From positions 82,499-146,498 of the forward strand of contig JBAZBK010000017.1 of the NCBI GenBank assembly GCA_041671505.1: DNA of 64,000 nt, read 5' to 3'. This DNA is from JACPDH01 sp041671505. Its GTDB lineage: Bacteria; Acidobacteriota; Thermoanaerobaculia; Gp7-AA8. The notes below the pieces were generated by a model, which made no database searches, had not been told where the DNA came from, and worked only from the letters and a program-made list of their open reading frames with translations. Shown here in pieces: positions 54,122 through 63,473 of the stretch. Each line of letters starts with the position of its first letter. Position 1 is the first letter of the stretch. A program made the position numbers and the translations under genes.

Positions 54122-55119
54122 TGTCCCACGTAACTGCGATCATCCCCGTGTTCAACGGCCGCCGGTTCCTGCGCGACGCCGTCATCAGCGTCATTTCCCA
54201 GTCGCTCTCGCCATCGGAACTGATTGTGGTCGACGACGGCTCGACCGACGGTTCGCTCTCCGTGCTGGAGGACATCCCTCCCGCGCCGTTTCCGATCCGG
54301 GTGCTGACGCAGAACAATGCCGGGCAGTCCGCAGCGCGCAACCTGGCGGCGCGCGGGGCCGAGGGAGAGTACCTCGCATTCCTCGACCAGGACGACCAGT
54401 GGCACCCGCAACACCTCGAAGTCCTCGTCGCCGCGCTCGCCGACGACGCCTCTGCAGGATGGAGCTATTCCGACTTCGACGAGATCGACCTCGGCGGCAA
54501 CCTCGTCACGCGTGGATTCCTTCAGACCCACGGCCTGAAACATCCGAAGCGCACCATCCGGGACTGCATTGCCGGGGACATGATGGTTCTTCCCTCGGCA
54601 AGCGTGCTCCGGCGCTCGGCATTCGAACAGTCGGGTGGTTTCGACGAAACGCTCTCCGGCTACGAGGACGACGACCTGTTCGTGCGCTTCTTCCGCCTCG
54701 GATGGGAGCAGGTCTTCGTGAATCGCCCGCTCGTGCGCTTTCGCGTTCACACGAGCGGATCGTCGACCTCGCCCCGCTTCATCCGCAGCCGGATGCGATT
54801 CGCGGCGAAACTCGAGGAGATGCTTCCCGACGACCCGCGGATGCGACGTTACTACCTTGCAGACGCGATCGCGCCGCGCTTCTTCGCGACCTCTCTGGAC
54901 GACTACGTCCGCGCCTGCTCGGAACGCGACTGGGAAGGCGCCGCCATCGCACTCGCTGCGATCAACCACTTCGCACGAAGACGCCGGCACAGCGTCCGCC
55001 TGCGCTGGAAGCTTTCGTGGATCCAGCGTCCGCGCCTGTTCCGCGCGCTCGTTGCGCTGAACGACATGCTTCCGTGGCGCATTCGCTTCATCCGCAACCC
55101 GACCGTCACGCTTCGCTGA
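54121..55119 (+). CDS. Glycosyltransferase family 2
   Basis: 332 residues; its ATG shares a base with the preceding stop (TGATG). The GT-A motifs are PVFNGRRFLRDAVISV, VVDDGSTDGS, NAGQSAARNLA, FLDQDDQW as the metal site, and SGGFDETLSGYEDDDLFVRF as the acceptor/base region. It is coupled to the double methyltransferase and likely builds the same glycan. Its 3' end overlaps the convergent diguanylate cyclase gene by 14 bases. Confidence 0.92.
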   Translation: MSHVTAIIPVFNGRRFLRDAVISVISQSLSPSELIVVDDGSTDGSLSVLEDIPPAPFPIRVLTQNNAGQSAARNLAARGAEGEYLAFLDQDDQWHPQHLEVLVAALADDASAGWSYSDFDEIDLGGNLVTRGFLQTHGLKHPKRTIRDCIAGDMMVLPSASVLRRSAFEQSGGFDETLSGYEDDDLFVRFFRLGWEQVFVNRPLVRFRVHTSGSSTSPRFIRSRMRFAAKLEEMLPDDPRMRRYYLADAIAPRFFATSLDDYVRACSERDWEGAAIALAAINHFARRRRHSVRLRWKLSWIQRPRLFRALVALNDMLPWRIRFIRNPTVTLR

Positions 55120-58045
55120 CCGTGGTGCGCACGAGGTTTCGTCCGTCGTGCTTCGCGCGGTAGAGCGCCGTGTCGGCGGCCGCGATGAGCGTCGCGGGGT
55201 CGGCATCGTCGTCCGGCGTCGTCGCTGCGACGCCGAAGCTTGCCGTGACGTAGCGGAACGGCGAGCCTTCGTTCGGAATCGCGAGCCGCTCGACGCCCGC
55301 GCGAAGCTGCTCGGCGAAATGCACGCCGCCCGCCGCGTCGGTGTCGGGCAGGATGATCGCAAACTCCTCGCCGCCGTATCGCGCGACGTGGTCGCCCGTG
55401 CGCCGCAGGCTTCGCTGCAGGTAGCCGGCGATCTGCCGGAGCGCTTCGTCGCCGACCGGGTGACCTCGTGTGTCGTTGAGCGACTTGAAGTGGTCGAGGT
55501 CGATGAGCACGAAACAGAGCGGCCGCTTCGACCGCCGCGCGCGCTTCCACTCCAGTTCGTACGACGTGGCGAAGCGTCGCCTGTTCGGGATGCCGGTCAG
55601 CGGATCCTCGAGGGAAAGCACCTCGAGCTTGTCGTTCGCGACGCGCAGCTGCTCGACCGTGAGCGACAGCGCGTGAGTCTTTTCCTCCACCTGCTCCTCG
55701 AGCAATCGCGCGCGCTTGCGCAGCGCGATGTTCCGCGCGAACGGAAGGCCGACGAGGATACCGAAGCCGGCAACGGCCCAGCTGATCCACGCCCACGTCG
55801 TCCGGTACCAGGGAGGCAGCACCCGGAACGACCAGTTCTGCTCCCGGCTCAACTCGCCGCGGGGGCTTCGCGTCCTGACGCTGAGCTTGTAGCTCCCTTC
55901 CCACAGGTTCGTGAACTCGGTGACCGGCTCGCTCGTCCAGGGGCTCCACGCCGTCTCGATCGGATCGAGGCGGTACTGGTACTGCACGCCCCGCTCGTAC
56001 GACACGGACGCCGTCTCGAACCTCACGCGACGCGATCCCGCCGCGATCTCCACGCTCCCCGTCACCTCGTCGAGCGGCGCGCCATCCACTGTCACACGGC
56101 GGATCAGCGGCGCGCGCGGCGCTTCGGGGCGGCGAGGAAGGCGCGAGTCGTATCGGACGAGCCCCGCCTCCGTGCCGAACCAGACCGCTCCGTCGGTCTC
56201 GATGTAGATCGTCTGGATGTCGCGCCCGGGCATGTTCATCAGGATCCGGTCGTCGAACTCGTAGCTCCCGCGCGCCTTCCGTCTGCCGACGCCGACCGGC
56301 TGCGTGTTCATCCAGACGTTCCCCTCGAGGTCGTCGGCGAGCGCGTACGGAAGCGAGTCGTTGCCGAGATTTCCGAGAACGGGATCGTGAGAGAACTTGC
56401 CCGTCTTCTGGTCGAGCGCGAGAATCCGCTTCTCGTCGGTCGTGAAGACGATCCGCCCCGCGAGACGATAGACGCTCGACTCGGTTTGTCCGAACGTCTT
56501 CACCCGCGCGAGCGGCAGGGAGCCCGCCTCGCCCGTCAGGTCGATTCGCGCAATTCCGTCATAGCTCGTTCCGGCCCAGAGAACCCCGGCCGACTCCTCG
56601 ACGATCGTCCTCACGTTGCCCGGGCTCCCGCCCACGATCCCCTGCCAGATCCACGTACCCCCCATGCGCCTCAGGACGCCGAGTCCTTCACGAAGACCGA
56701 CCCAGACGAGCTCGGGATCGACCGTCGACGGCGTTAGGCAATAGACGAGCTTCTCTATCGTCCCTTCGATCGGAACGGGCTCGCCTTCTCCCCGAAACAG
56801 CAGCAGCCCGTCGCCCGTGCCGATGAGCAGGTCGTCTCCCGCGGAGGCGAATGCCCATGCCGAGCGCACCTTCGGACTGACCGGGAACGCGATCCTGCGC
56901 GGGACGAGATTGCCCGCGGAGAGCCAGTCCGTCGGACGCACGAGCTTGTAGAGCCCGCTCGTGGTCCCGACGAAAAGCGCCTCGCGGTGTCGCACGATCG
57001 CGACCGGAGTTCCGCGCAACCCTCCGCGCGCATCGACCACCGTCAGCGCCGACGACGCTTCGATCCGCGAGACGCTGCTGTCCATCGCCAGCCAGAGCGC
57101 GCCGTCCGACGTCACGAGCGCGTCGCCGATGTCCTCGTCGGAAAGCCCGGTCGACGAGTCGATCACTTCGTCGATCGTGCCGTCCGGCGTCATGACGATC
57201 ACGCCACCCTGAACGGTCACGATCGCGTAGCGGCCGTCCGCGAGGCGGACACCGGTCATCACGACGAATCGATTCGCAAGAGCGGACACGTCCGGAGCAA
57301 ACGGCTTGCTCTCCTTGCCGTCGAAGAGCTCCAGTCCCCCGTCACGGATCGCCACCAGCTGGCGCCCTTCGCTCCAGGGAAGCATCATCCGCACCTTCCG
57401 CCCCTTGAAGATCTCGCCGCCAGGCACCGGCACCACATGGTCCCCGTCGACGCGAGAGAGTCCGTCGGCGAAGGCCATCCAGACGCTGCCGTTCAGCAGA
57501 AAGCAGCGCGGCGGCGCCACGCTCTCGTCGAGCTGCCGGATCACCTGGAGGCCGGAGACCCGCCACTTCGCGACGATTTTCGTCGTGACGAAGACCACGC
57601 CGTCGTTCGTAGGGAAGACGTAGAGGCACTCGCCGGTATCGCGCTGCCCCTCGGGCAGCTTCGCCACGAGCGACACGTAGCGAGCCGTCCCCGTGGGATC
57701 GACCTCGAGATAGCCAAACTCGTCCATCCCTCCGACGGCGATCCGCCCGTCGGCAAGCGACGCCAGAGCGAATGCGGGCGATTCGGCGTTCAGCTTGATG
57801 AGCCTCCACCAGACGCCGTCGAACTCCACGACTCCGCCGATGTTGCCGAAATAGAGAACGCCGCGCCGGTCTTCCGCGATCGCGAACGCCTGCGTCCCCG
57901 CTTCCTTCGCTTCCATCAGGCTGTAGCGCGTGATCAGACGAAACGTCGGATCGCGCCGCGTCGCTGCGGACGCAGGAAGGGAAGCGAGGGCCGCAAGCAG
58001 GGCAATCGCGGCTGCGAGAGCACCGCGCAGGCGTAGGCGGTTCAT
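55106..58045 (-). CDS. Beta-propeller sensor diguanylate cyclase
   Basis: 979 residues from ATG 58045. The order is: signal peptide, two-component-regulator-type propeller repeats over about 30-650 (Reg_prop), a Y_Y_Y domain (SYERGVQYQYRLDP, GSYKLSVRTRSPRGE), one transmembrane helix (WAWISWAVAGFGILVGLPFA), a short coiled coil and GGDEF. The active site is GGEEF at 891-895, and an inhibitory I-site RTGD lies exactly 5 residues before it, so c-di-GMP production with product feedback is predicted. The sensor half faces the periplasm. A longer frame upstream runs through a palindrome and is rejected. Confidence 0.93.
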   Translation of the reverse strand: MNRLRLRGALAAAIALLAALASLPASAATRRDPTFRLITRYSLMEAKEAGTQAFAIAEDRRGVLYFGNIGGVVEFDGVWWRLIKLNAESPAFALASLADGRIAVGGMDEFGYLEVDPTGTARYVSLVAKLPEGQRDTGECLYVFPTNDGVVFVTTKIVAKWRVSGLQVIRQLDESVAPPRCFLLNGSVWMAFADGLSRVDGDHVVPVPGGEIFKGRKVRMMLPWSEGRQLVAIRDGGLELFDGKESKPFAPDVSALANRFVVMTGVRLADGRYAIVTVQGGVIVMTPDGTIDEVIDSSTGLSDEDIGDALVTSDGALWLAMDSSVSRIEASSALTVVDARGGLRGTPVAIVRHREALFVGTTSGLYKLVRPTDWLSAGNLVPRRIAFPVSPKVRSAWAFASAGDDLLIGTGDGLLLFRGEGEPVPIEGTIEKLVYCLTPSTVDPELVWVGLREGLGVLRRMGGTWIWQGIVGGSPGNVRTIVEESAGVLWAGTSYDGIARIDLTGEAGSLPLARVKTFGQTESSVYRLAGRIVFTTDEKRILALDQKTGKFSHDPVLGNLGNDSLPYALADDLEGNVWMNTQPVGVGRRKARGSYEFDDRILMNMPGRDIQTIYIETDGAVWFGTEAGLVRYDSRLPRRPEAPRAPLIRRVTVDGAPLDEVTGSVEIAAGSRRVRFETASVSYERGVQYQYRLDPIETAWSPWTSEPVTEFTNLWEGSYKLSVRTRSPRGELSREQNWSFRVLPPWYRTTWAWISWAVAGFGILVGLPFARNIALRKRARLLEEQVEEKTHALSLTVEQLRVANDKLEVLSLEDPLTGIPNRRRFATSYELEWKRARRSKRPLCFVLIDLDHFKSLNDTRGHPVGDEALRQIAGYLQRSLRRTGDHVARYGGEEFAIILPDTDAAGGVHFAEQLRAGVERLAIPNEGSPFRYVTASFGVAATTPDDDADPATLIAAADTALYRAKHDGRNLVRTTVSEA

Positions 58046-58055
58046 GCAGTCCCGA

Positions 58056-58061
58056 ATGTTA
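58056..58061 (-). promoter_or_regulatory. Putative -10 box TAACAT of the diguanylate cyclase gene
   Basis: 10 bases separate TAACAT from ATG 58045, giving a leader of 3-4 bases and no ribosome site. Confidence 0.35.
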
Positions 58062-58140
58062 CCGCAGCGACCTCGAAATTTCGGATTTCGTCGGCCGTTC
58101 GGGCGACGCGAAACAGCGTCGCACTGCCCAAACTGGCCTT

Positions 58141-58270
58141 GCGCTAACGTCGAAAAGCCAAAGTTAGAACGTTGAACGATGAATGTTGAACCCAGAACGG
58201 GGTTCACGGCTGCGTTTCTGGGTTCTCAATTCACCGTTCAACGTTCTAACTTCGGTTTCTCGACGCTAAC
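58141..58270. repeat. Heptad-repeat palindrome, GTTAGAA/GTTGAA family, copy 2
   Basis: The left arm has AAGTTAGAACGTTGAACG, ATGTTGAACCCAGAA; the right arm has TTCTGGGTTCTCAATTCACC, GTTCAACGTTCTAACTT and GACGCTAAC. The CGTTGAA, ATGTTGAA and CCAGAA units are shared with the element at 45139-45252. The arms are about 55 bases each. Confidence 0.85.
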
Positions 58271-58335
58271 CCACGGCCATTGCCTTCCAGGCGAATCGCC
58301 CGGGCAGGCGAAGCAAATCCGCAATCCGCAACGCA

Positions 58336-58363
58336 ACGGCGCCCGGGTTTCCCCGGGCGCCGT
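58336..58363 (-). terminator. Hairpin after mtrB copy 1
   Basis: A perfect 12-bp stem (ACGGCGCCCGGG / CCCGGGCGCCGT) with a TTTC loop, 25 bases past the mtrB stop. No T-tract follows on either strand, so it may act as a 3' stabiliser. Confidence 0.6.
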
Positions 58364-58388
58364 CGTGGTTCTCTACTGTTTGTGGTGG

Positions 58389-60332
58389 TTACCGGGTCAG
58401 GGTCAGGTAGATCCCGTACCGGGCCGCCGTGTAGTCCGACAGGTTCGTGGTCGTCTCGTCGTACTCGTCGTACGCGTACTCGGCCGCGATTCCTGCGCCG
58501 TTCCTGAGGTTGAGCTTGACCCGGCCGCTCAGACGATTCATCTCCAGCGGCAGGCTTCCCTCGTTCTCGAACGTCCCGTAGGCCAGGTCGAAGCTCACAG
58601 GCTTGAACATCAGCGAGAATCCCGCCTCCGTCGACTCGCCTTCCTCGACCTCGTCCGACACCGTCATCGTGAGCGACTGCGGAATCCGCATCGACACCAC
58701 ACTCGCCGCGTCGTGCTGCGCGTACGAGGCCCAGAGCCGGAGCATCTTGACCGGCGCCAGCTCGAAGTTCGCCGCGTAGACGTCCATACTTCCGTCATAC
58801 CCGACGCCGTTCTCGAGGTTCTCCGCGTCCGTGTTCTCCACCAGTCCGCTCGCGCGGAACATCCCGCCCTTTGTCGCGTACGCCGCGCGCACGCGGCTGC
58901 GAGTCCGGTCGAGATAGTCGGTACGGAACACCGCATCGTCCGCGCTGTCGTCGCGGTACTGCGCCGACAGCGTGAAGCCCGCCATCACGAATGACGCGCC
59001 GAGGTCGAACGTGTCGATCGTCCTCTCGAAGTTTCCACCCTGGCCACCGTACGGCTCGTCGATCACGATCTCCGACACGTCCGGCGTTGCCGTGATGTCC
59101 TGGTTCGTCTGGCTGTACGTCGCGCGCACCGAGAACGGTCCTAACCGGCTCAGCTGCACGCCGATGTCGGCCACGTCCTCGTCCCGCTCGATCGCATTCG
59201 CCGAGCTCACGATCTGCTGCAGGTCGCCGAAGTTCACCCCTCCGAACGACACCGTGTTCGTGAACAGCGTCTCGATCAGCGCCGCTCCATCCTGGTCTCG
59301 CGACTCAGTCTGGTACCCCGCGATGAGATCGATCCCCTCCGCCAGAACGAACTCGGCACGCAACCGCCCGCGCCACATGTCGTTCTCGACGTTCGTGCTC
59401 GCTCCCTGGTTGAGCCCCCCGAAGAAGCGTCCGATGTCGAACCCAACGAACGATCCCGTCGTCGTTTCCGATCCCTCGAAGTCACTCTCGGCCGACGACA
59501 TCACGTACGACCCCGTCAGCGTGAGCCGATCGATCGGCCGTCCCGACAGGTACAGGTTCGTGAACGGCGTGTCGCCTTCCGTCTTGCCCGTGAGCGCGAT
59601 CCCCGACGCCGTGACCGGCTGGCCGAGAATCGTTCCCCCGTTGTTGCCCGCACCCGCACCGGGAAGAAGCGTCAGCGTGTTGTCCCCGCTGTACGACCGC
59701 CATCCCTGCGTGATGTTGCCCCAGAGCCGCGCATAGTTCAGCGACAGCCCGGCGCGCATCTCCTGCTCGCTGTCGTCCACATCTTCGGCCACGCGGAACT
59801 CGTCCTGCCCCACGAAGTAGGTCGACGTCCCCGGTCCCTCGTAGTTGTTCTGCGCGTAGCCTAACTGGAACGAGATCGGCTTGCCGGGCAGAAACTCCAC
59901 CTCGGCGTCGAACAGGTTCCGCGTCCGGTCCATCGTGTGCTGCCCGGGGATGATCCCCTGGCCCAGCAGCGGGTTCGCAAACGCCGGCAGCGCGTTGTAC
60001 GCCTCCATCCGCTGGTAGTTGAACCGGAACTTGTAGATCTCCGCACGTCCCGCGTCGATCCGCAGCATGCTCGACGGTCCCGATCCCAGATCACTCGCCG
60101 TGATCCGGAACGTGTCGACCAGCTTCGCCTCGCCACTCGTGTCCGTGCCGTAGTAGTTGAAGTTGCGGAGGAGGAATCCCTCCTCCTCGTTGATCTGTGA
60201 GCGATACACGTCCTCGTTGCCGTCGATCGACGTCCAGCGGTAGCCGAGCTCCATATCGAGCGGAAAGGTCTCGGCCAGCGCCGGGACCGCGAGGAGCAGC
60301 AACGGGAGGAGCAGAGCAAACTGTTTTCGCAT
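58389..60332 (-). CDS. mtrB: Outer-membrane MtrB/PioB-like decaheme-associated beta-barrel
   Basis: 647 residues with a signal peptide (1-20, cut after ALA) and alternating amphipathic strands throughout, ending in an aromatic/hydrophobic strand (YGIYLTLTR). Features of the MtrB/PioB family include the opening PLDMELGYRWTSIDGNEDVYRSQINEEEGFLLRNFNYYG and the repeated RxxYxxxD strands. The N-terminal CXXC motif of Shewanella MtrB is not present. It should form the porin sheath holding the decaheme DmsE/MtrA-like protein. AAGGAG precedes the ATG. A nearly identical 3' end of a second copy begins at 63881. Confidence 0.9.
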   Translation of the reverse strand: MRKQFALLLPLLLLAVPALAETFPLDMELGYRWTSIDGNEDVYRSQINEEEGFLLRNFNYYGTDTSGEAKLVDTFRITASDLGSGPSSMLRIDAGRAEIYKFRFNYQRMEAYNALPAFANPLLGQGIIPGQHTMDRTRNLFDAEVEFLPGKPISFQLGYAQNNYEGPGTSTYFVGQDEFRVAEDVDDSEQEMRAGLSLNYARLWGNITQGWRSYSGDNTLTLLPGAGAGNNGGTILGQPVTASGIALTGKTEGDTPFTNLYLSGRPIDRLTLTGSYVMSSAESDFEGSETTTGSFVGFDIGRFFGGLNQGASTNVENDMWRGRLRAEFVLAEGIDLIAGYQTESRDQDGAALIETLFTNTVSFGGVNFGDLQQIVSSANAIERDEDVADIGVQLSRLGPFSVRATYSQTNQDITATPDVSEIVIDEPYGGQGGNFERTIDTFDLGASFVMAGFTLSAQYRDDSADDAVFRTDYLDRTRSRVRAAYATKGGMFRASGLVENTDAENLENGVGYDGSMDVYAANFELAPVKMLRLWASYAQHDAASVVSMRIPQSLTMTVSDEVEEGESTEAGFSLMFKPVSFDLAYGTFENEGSLPLEMNRLSGRVKLNLRNGAGIAAEYAYDEYDETTTNLSDYTAARYGIYLTLTR

Positions 60333-60347
60333 GTTCGTCTCCTTCCC

Positions 60348-61244
60348 TTACTTGAGCAGCGCCGGCGAACGGTTCGACCCGTGGATCGCCGTGTGGCAGC
60401 TCGTGCAGTTCTGATACCGGGCGGTGCCCGTGCTATGGAACGACGGCGGCTGCGACCCGTAGGTCGCGCCCGTCGGCGAGTGGCATTCGCTGCACAGCTG
60501 CAGCACGTTCGACCGCTTCAGCTGTTTCGGGTAGTTCGACCCGTGCGCCTCGTGGCAGCTCGTGCAGTCACCCTGCACCCGCGCCCCGTGCTCGTACGCG
60601 AACGGACCACGTTTGTCCGCGTGGCACGACAGGCAGATCACTTCGCCCGACCGCGTCTCGCGGATGTTGTCCTTGCCCGCACGCGCGTGCGGATCGTGGC
60701 ACGTCGAGCACTCCATCCCGCCTCGCCCTAACCGGTGCGAGTACGGCTTGTCGCGGAACGACGCCGCCGCGCCGAGATGGCACGTCCCGCACAGCTCGGT
60801 CGCCGGCTTCACCAGAAGCTTGTACGACGTCCCGTTCGTGCTGTGAATCACATGACAGCTCTTGCAGTTCACCTCGGCCGTGTTCGCATGCGCGCTGCCT
60901 CGGTGAGTGGTCTTTCCATCAGGCCTCGCGTGGCACGACAGGCACGCATCCGCGCCCTGTGCACCCTTGAGCCCCTTGATCATCGTCGTGTCCCCGCCCG
61001 CGTCCATGTGTGCCGTGCCGCTTCCGTGGCACGACTCGCACACCGCGTTCGGTACCTGTCCCTGGTCCATCTTCCCCCGCGCGTGCGGGTTGTTGATGAA
61101 CGCGCCGGCCTGCTCGTGACAATCCGAGCAACTAGCCGTCGGTTGCGCCTCGGCGCTTTCCGGTGGTGAGGCGACGATGCTCGATGGCAGACCGATCAGG
61201 AGCAGCAGCGCCACCCCCAGAAATACGGTTGGTCTCATCGACAT
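60348..61244 (-). CDS. Periplasmic decaheme c-type cytochrome, DmsE/MtrA family
   Basis: 298 residues with a signal peptide. Ten CxxCH motifs are present (CSDCH, CESCH, CLSCH, CKSCH, CGTCH, CSTCH, CLSCH, CTSCH, CSECH, CTSCH), the count and spacing of the DmsE/MtrA family. It threads the MtrB barrel and carries electrons across the outer membrane. It lies 15 bases upstream of mtrB and 72 bases downstream of the OmcA/MtrC-like gene, with a strong hairpin in that gap. Confidence 0.93.
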   Translation of the reverse strand: MSMRPTVFLGVALLLLIGLPSSIVASPPESAEAQPTASCSDCHEQAGAFINNPHARGKMDQGQVPNAVCESCHGSGTAHMDAGGDTTMIKGLKGAQGADACLSCHARPDGKTTHRGSAHANTAEVNCKSCHVIHSTNGTSYKLLVKPATELCGTCHLGAAASFRDKPYSHRLGRGGMECSTCHDPHARAGKDNIRETRSGEVICLSCHADKRGPFAYEHGARVQGDCTSCHEAHGSNYPKQLKRSNVLQLCSECHSPTGATYGSQPPSFHSTGTARYQNCTSCHTAIHGSNRSPALLK

Positions 61245-61274
61245 AGCATCCCCTTCGATTCTTCGTTGGAGGAC

Positions 61275-61302
61275 CCTGGGGGGCTCTTTCGAGCCCCCCA
61301 GG
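61275..61302 (-). terminator. Intra-operon hairpin between the OmcA/MtrC-like and DmsE-like genes
   Basis: A perfect 12-bp stem (CCTGGGGGGCTC / GAGCCCCCCAGG) with a TTTC loop, 15 bases past the upstream stop and without a T-tract. It could be a partial terminator that sets more surface cytochrome than conduit, or an mRNA stabiliser. Confidence 0.6.
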
Positions 61303-61316
61303 TCATCGTCTCGTAA

Positions 61317-63428
61317 CTACCGTGCGTGGGACTTCGCCACGCTCCACTCGGAGTTGGCGCCGTGGCACGTTCCGCACGCCTCGCTCGGCTTGGTGCTGCC
61401 GGGGAAGGTCGTGGTGTTCAGGTACGCATGCGACGCCGCGTCTTCGTTGTCGTGGCAGCCGAGGCATGCTGCCGTGCCCGGGCCCTGCGGCGAGAAGAAG
61501 TCGCGCTCGGTCAGAACCGGATCGGCGCCCGCGGCGACCGGAAGGTTCTGCCCGTTGTTGACGTGACACGCCGCGCAGTTGCGGCGGTCGCCCGGATAGA
61601 GGGCTTCGTCGAACGGATCGCCGGCAAGGATGTACTCCTGCGTGAGCTCTTCGCCCGTGTGAATGCGATGAATCATGTGCTGCATCGAGATCGACTGCTT
61701 GCCGCCCTCTTCGTTGTCGTCCTGTCCGAGCGGGTTGTGGCAGACGACGCACTCGTCGACGCGCTGACGCGAGCCGCCGTGGAACGCGAGCCTGTCGTGG
61801 CACTCGTTGCAAAGTGCGATGTCGGTCGTGGTGCGGCGTGCCGCAACAGTACCGCCGGTGAGCGAGAAGTACTTCATCGGGTTGTAGGCGGCTTCGCGAA
61901 CCGTGATGTCGGCTCCGCCGTCTCCACGCTTGATCACGACATTGCGATAGAAGTCGCCGGTGATGACGGCCGAGCCGGTCGCATCGGCGGGAATCTTCCC
62001 GAGCATCGTGTAGGTGCTCGTTCCGGTCGCGGCGTCAAAGACCACCGCCTTCGGATTGCTCGCGTCGCGGAAGTACCACTTGTAGCTCGTCGTCGGTCCG
62101 CCGACGATCGGACGGAAGTTGTTCAGCGTCGATCCGTTGACCGCGCTGCCGTCGCCGTTCTTGAACTTGAAGACGATCGTCGGTGACATGTCGGGAGCGA
62201 CGTTCGTCGCGCTGACGATTTCGACCGTGAGGCCCTTGAGCTGCTTCGACTTCAGCGAGATCGCGTGGGCGCCCTTGACCGAATTGTCGTACTCGACGCC
62301 GCTGTCACCGATGTGGCAGGTGGAGCACTGCGTGTCGTCCGACTGCGCCGGGTGGTTCGATCCACCTGCGAAGTCGACCGTGTCGTGGCAGGCGCCGCAT
62401 GCGCGGCGGCTCGGCTTCGTGTACCAGAGGTCCGACTGCGTCGGCTTCTGGGCGGCCGTCCTGCCTTCGTGGCAGTTCGCGCAGTTGAGGATGTTCTGCG
62501 GATAGGTGGTATGCGAGTAATCGTGGATCGAGCTCGAATTACCCCAGATGATGTAGGGCTTGCTCAGCTCACCGGGGGCGTGGATCTTGTGCACCATCTC
62601 GGCCATGTTGACCGAGTTGCCGGTCTCGGGATCCTTCGTCTGGGTGCTGTGGCAGAGGACGCAGAGCTTCACGTCGCGGCGCGAGCCGCCGTGCAGCGCG
62701 AGCGGATCGTGGCAGTTCAGGCATGCCGCATCCTTGATCTTGTCCCACTTGTCGGTCGCGGCGATCGTGCCGGCGTCGGGACGGAAGTCGTACTCGACGT
62801 TCGCGTAATAGTTCTTCCCGAGAATCTCGGTCATGTTGCGCGTGCCGTAGACGCCGAGAGTCGTCGTCTTCGCCTTGTCGTAGTTCTCCGGGAGAACCTT
62901 GGCGAACCTGTACGTGCCGTGACCCGTCTCGAGGTCGGTGAAGCCGGCCTGTCCGGCCGTGTCGGTGCTGGCCTGAACCGCCGTTGCTCCGGCGTTAGGG
63001 CTGCCCGCGACGGCGGTCGACGTACGCGTGGTGTACGCCGTGTACTCGCGCGTGGCCGGATCGTAGTACGCGAGGATGAAGCTCATCGAGACGACGCCGG
63101 GCGTCGTCTTTCCGAGCCGGTCGAGCGGCTGGTCGAAGTCGTCGGTGATGTTGAAATCGACGACCGGGCGACGGTCGGCCGGGATCTCGATCTTGTTGAT
63201 CTTGATCTTGAAGCCAGGACGGATGTACGACACACCGTCCTCGCCCAGGTAATACTCCATCTGTGCCGGGGTAAATGCCGAGGTCGTCGGCTGTACGGGG
63301 GCCGTAGGCGCAGCCACCGGGCGGCGCCGTGCAGTGTTGCCGTCGACGGCCGTCAGCGGCTTGCTCGTAGTGACCGCGATCGTCGCGGCCGCCGCTACTA
63401 TCATCAATCCCTTGGTAACGAATGACAT
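61317..63428 (-). CDS. Extracellular decaheme c-type cytochrome, OmcA/MtrC family
   Basis: 703 residues from ATG 63428, preceded by GGAGGGA. Ten CxxCH motifs in two groups of five (CLNCH, CVLCH, CANCH, CGACH, CSTCH; CNECH, CVVCH, CAACH, CLGCH, CGTCH), each group behind a beta domain, the four-domain layout of OmcA/MtrC. The HKIHAPGELS and HRIHTGEELT segments are the paired family motifs. The signal peptide (MIVAAAATIAVTTSKPLTA) contains no cysteine, so unlike Shewanella MtrC/OmcA it is not a lipoprotein. It should deliver electrons to external acceptors. Confidence 0.93.
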   Translation of the reverse strand: MSFVTKGLMIVAAAATIAVTTSKPLTAVDGNTARRRPVAAPTAPVQPTTSAFTPAQMEYYLGEDGVSYIRPGFKIKINKIEIPADRRPVVDFNITDDFDQPLDRLGKTTPGVVSMSFILAYYDPATREYTAYTTRTSTAVAGSPNAGATAVQASTDTAGQAGFTDLETGHGTYRFAKVLPENYDKAKTTTLGVYGTRNMTEILGKNYYANVEYDFRPDAGTIAATDKWDKIKDAACLNCHDPLALHGGSRRDVKLCVLCHSTQTKDPETGNSVNMAEMVHKIHAPGELSKPYIIWGNSSSIHDYSHTTYPQNILNCANCHEGRTAAQKPTQSDLWYTKPSRRACGACHDTVDFAGGSNHPAQSDDTQCSTCHIGDSGVEYDNSVKGAHAISLKSKQLKGLTVEIVSATNVAPDMSPTIVFKFKNGDGSAVNGSTLNNFRPIVGGPTTSYKWYFRDASNPKAVVFDAATGTSTYTMLGKIPADATGSAVITGDFYRNVVIKRGDGGADITVREAAYNPMKYFSLTGGTVAARRTTTDIALCNECHDRLAFHGGSRQRVDECVVCHNPLGQDDNEEGGKQSISMQHMIHRIHTGEELTQEYILAGDPFDEALYPGDRRNCAACHVNNGQNLPVAAGADPVLTERDFFSPQGPGTAACLGCHDNEDAASHAYLNTTTFPGSTKPSEACGTCHGANSEWSVAKSHAR

Positions 63429-63473
63429 CGTATTCCCTCCAGTTTCCAGTGACGTCTGCCGCATTCTGCGTTT

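Larger units (their letters stand above)
58081..58508. repeat. Long direct repeat, copy A (intergenic plus 3' end of mtrB)
   Basis: This stretch recurs at 63573-64000 with an exact offset of 5492 bases and only scattered single-base differences in the intergenic part. The mtrB 3' coding part visible in both copies is identical. The repeat reaches the window edge, so its true length is unknown. Confidence 0.95.

Noticed and set aside
58336..58363. Classical intrinsic terminator after mtrB
   Set aside because: The hairpin is strong but no T-tract follows on either strand, so I list it only as a hairpin with modest confidence.
60348..63428. Methane/ammonia oxidation or nitrite-reductase cytochromes
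   Set aside because: The ten-heme counts, the HxIH family motifs and the adjoining MtrB-type barrel fit the metal-reducing/oxidising conduit and not octaheme or pentaheme reductases.
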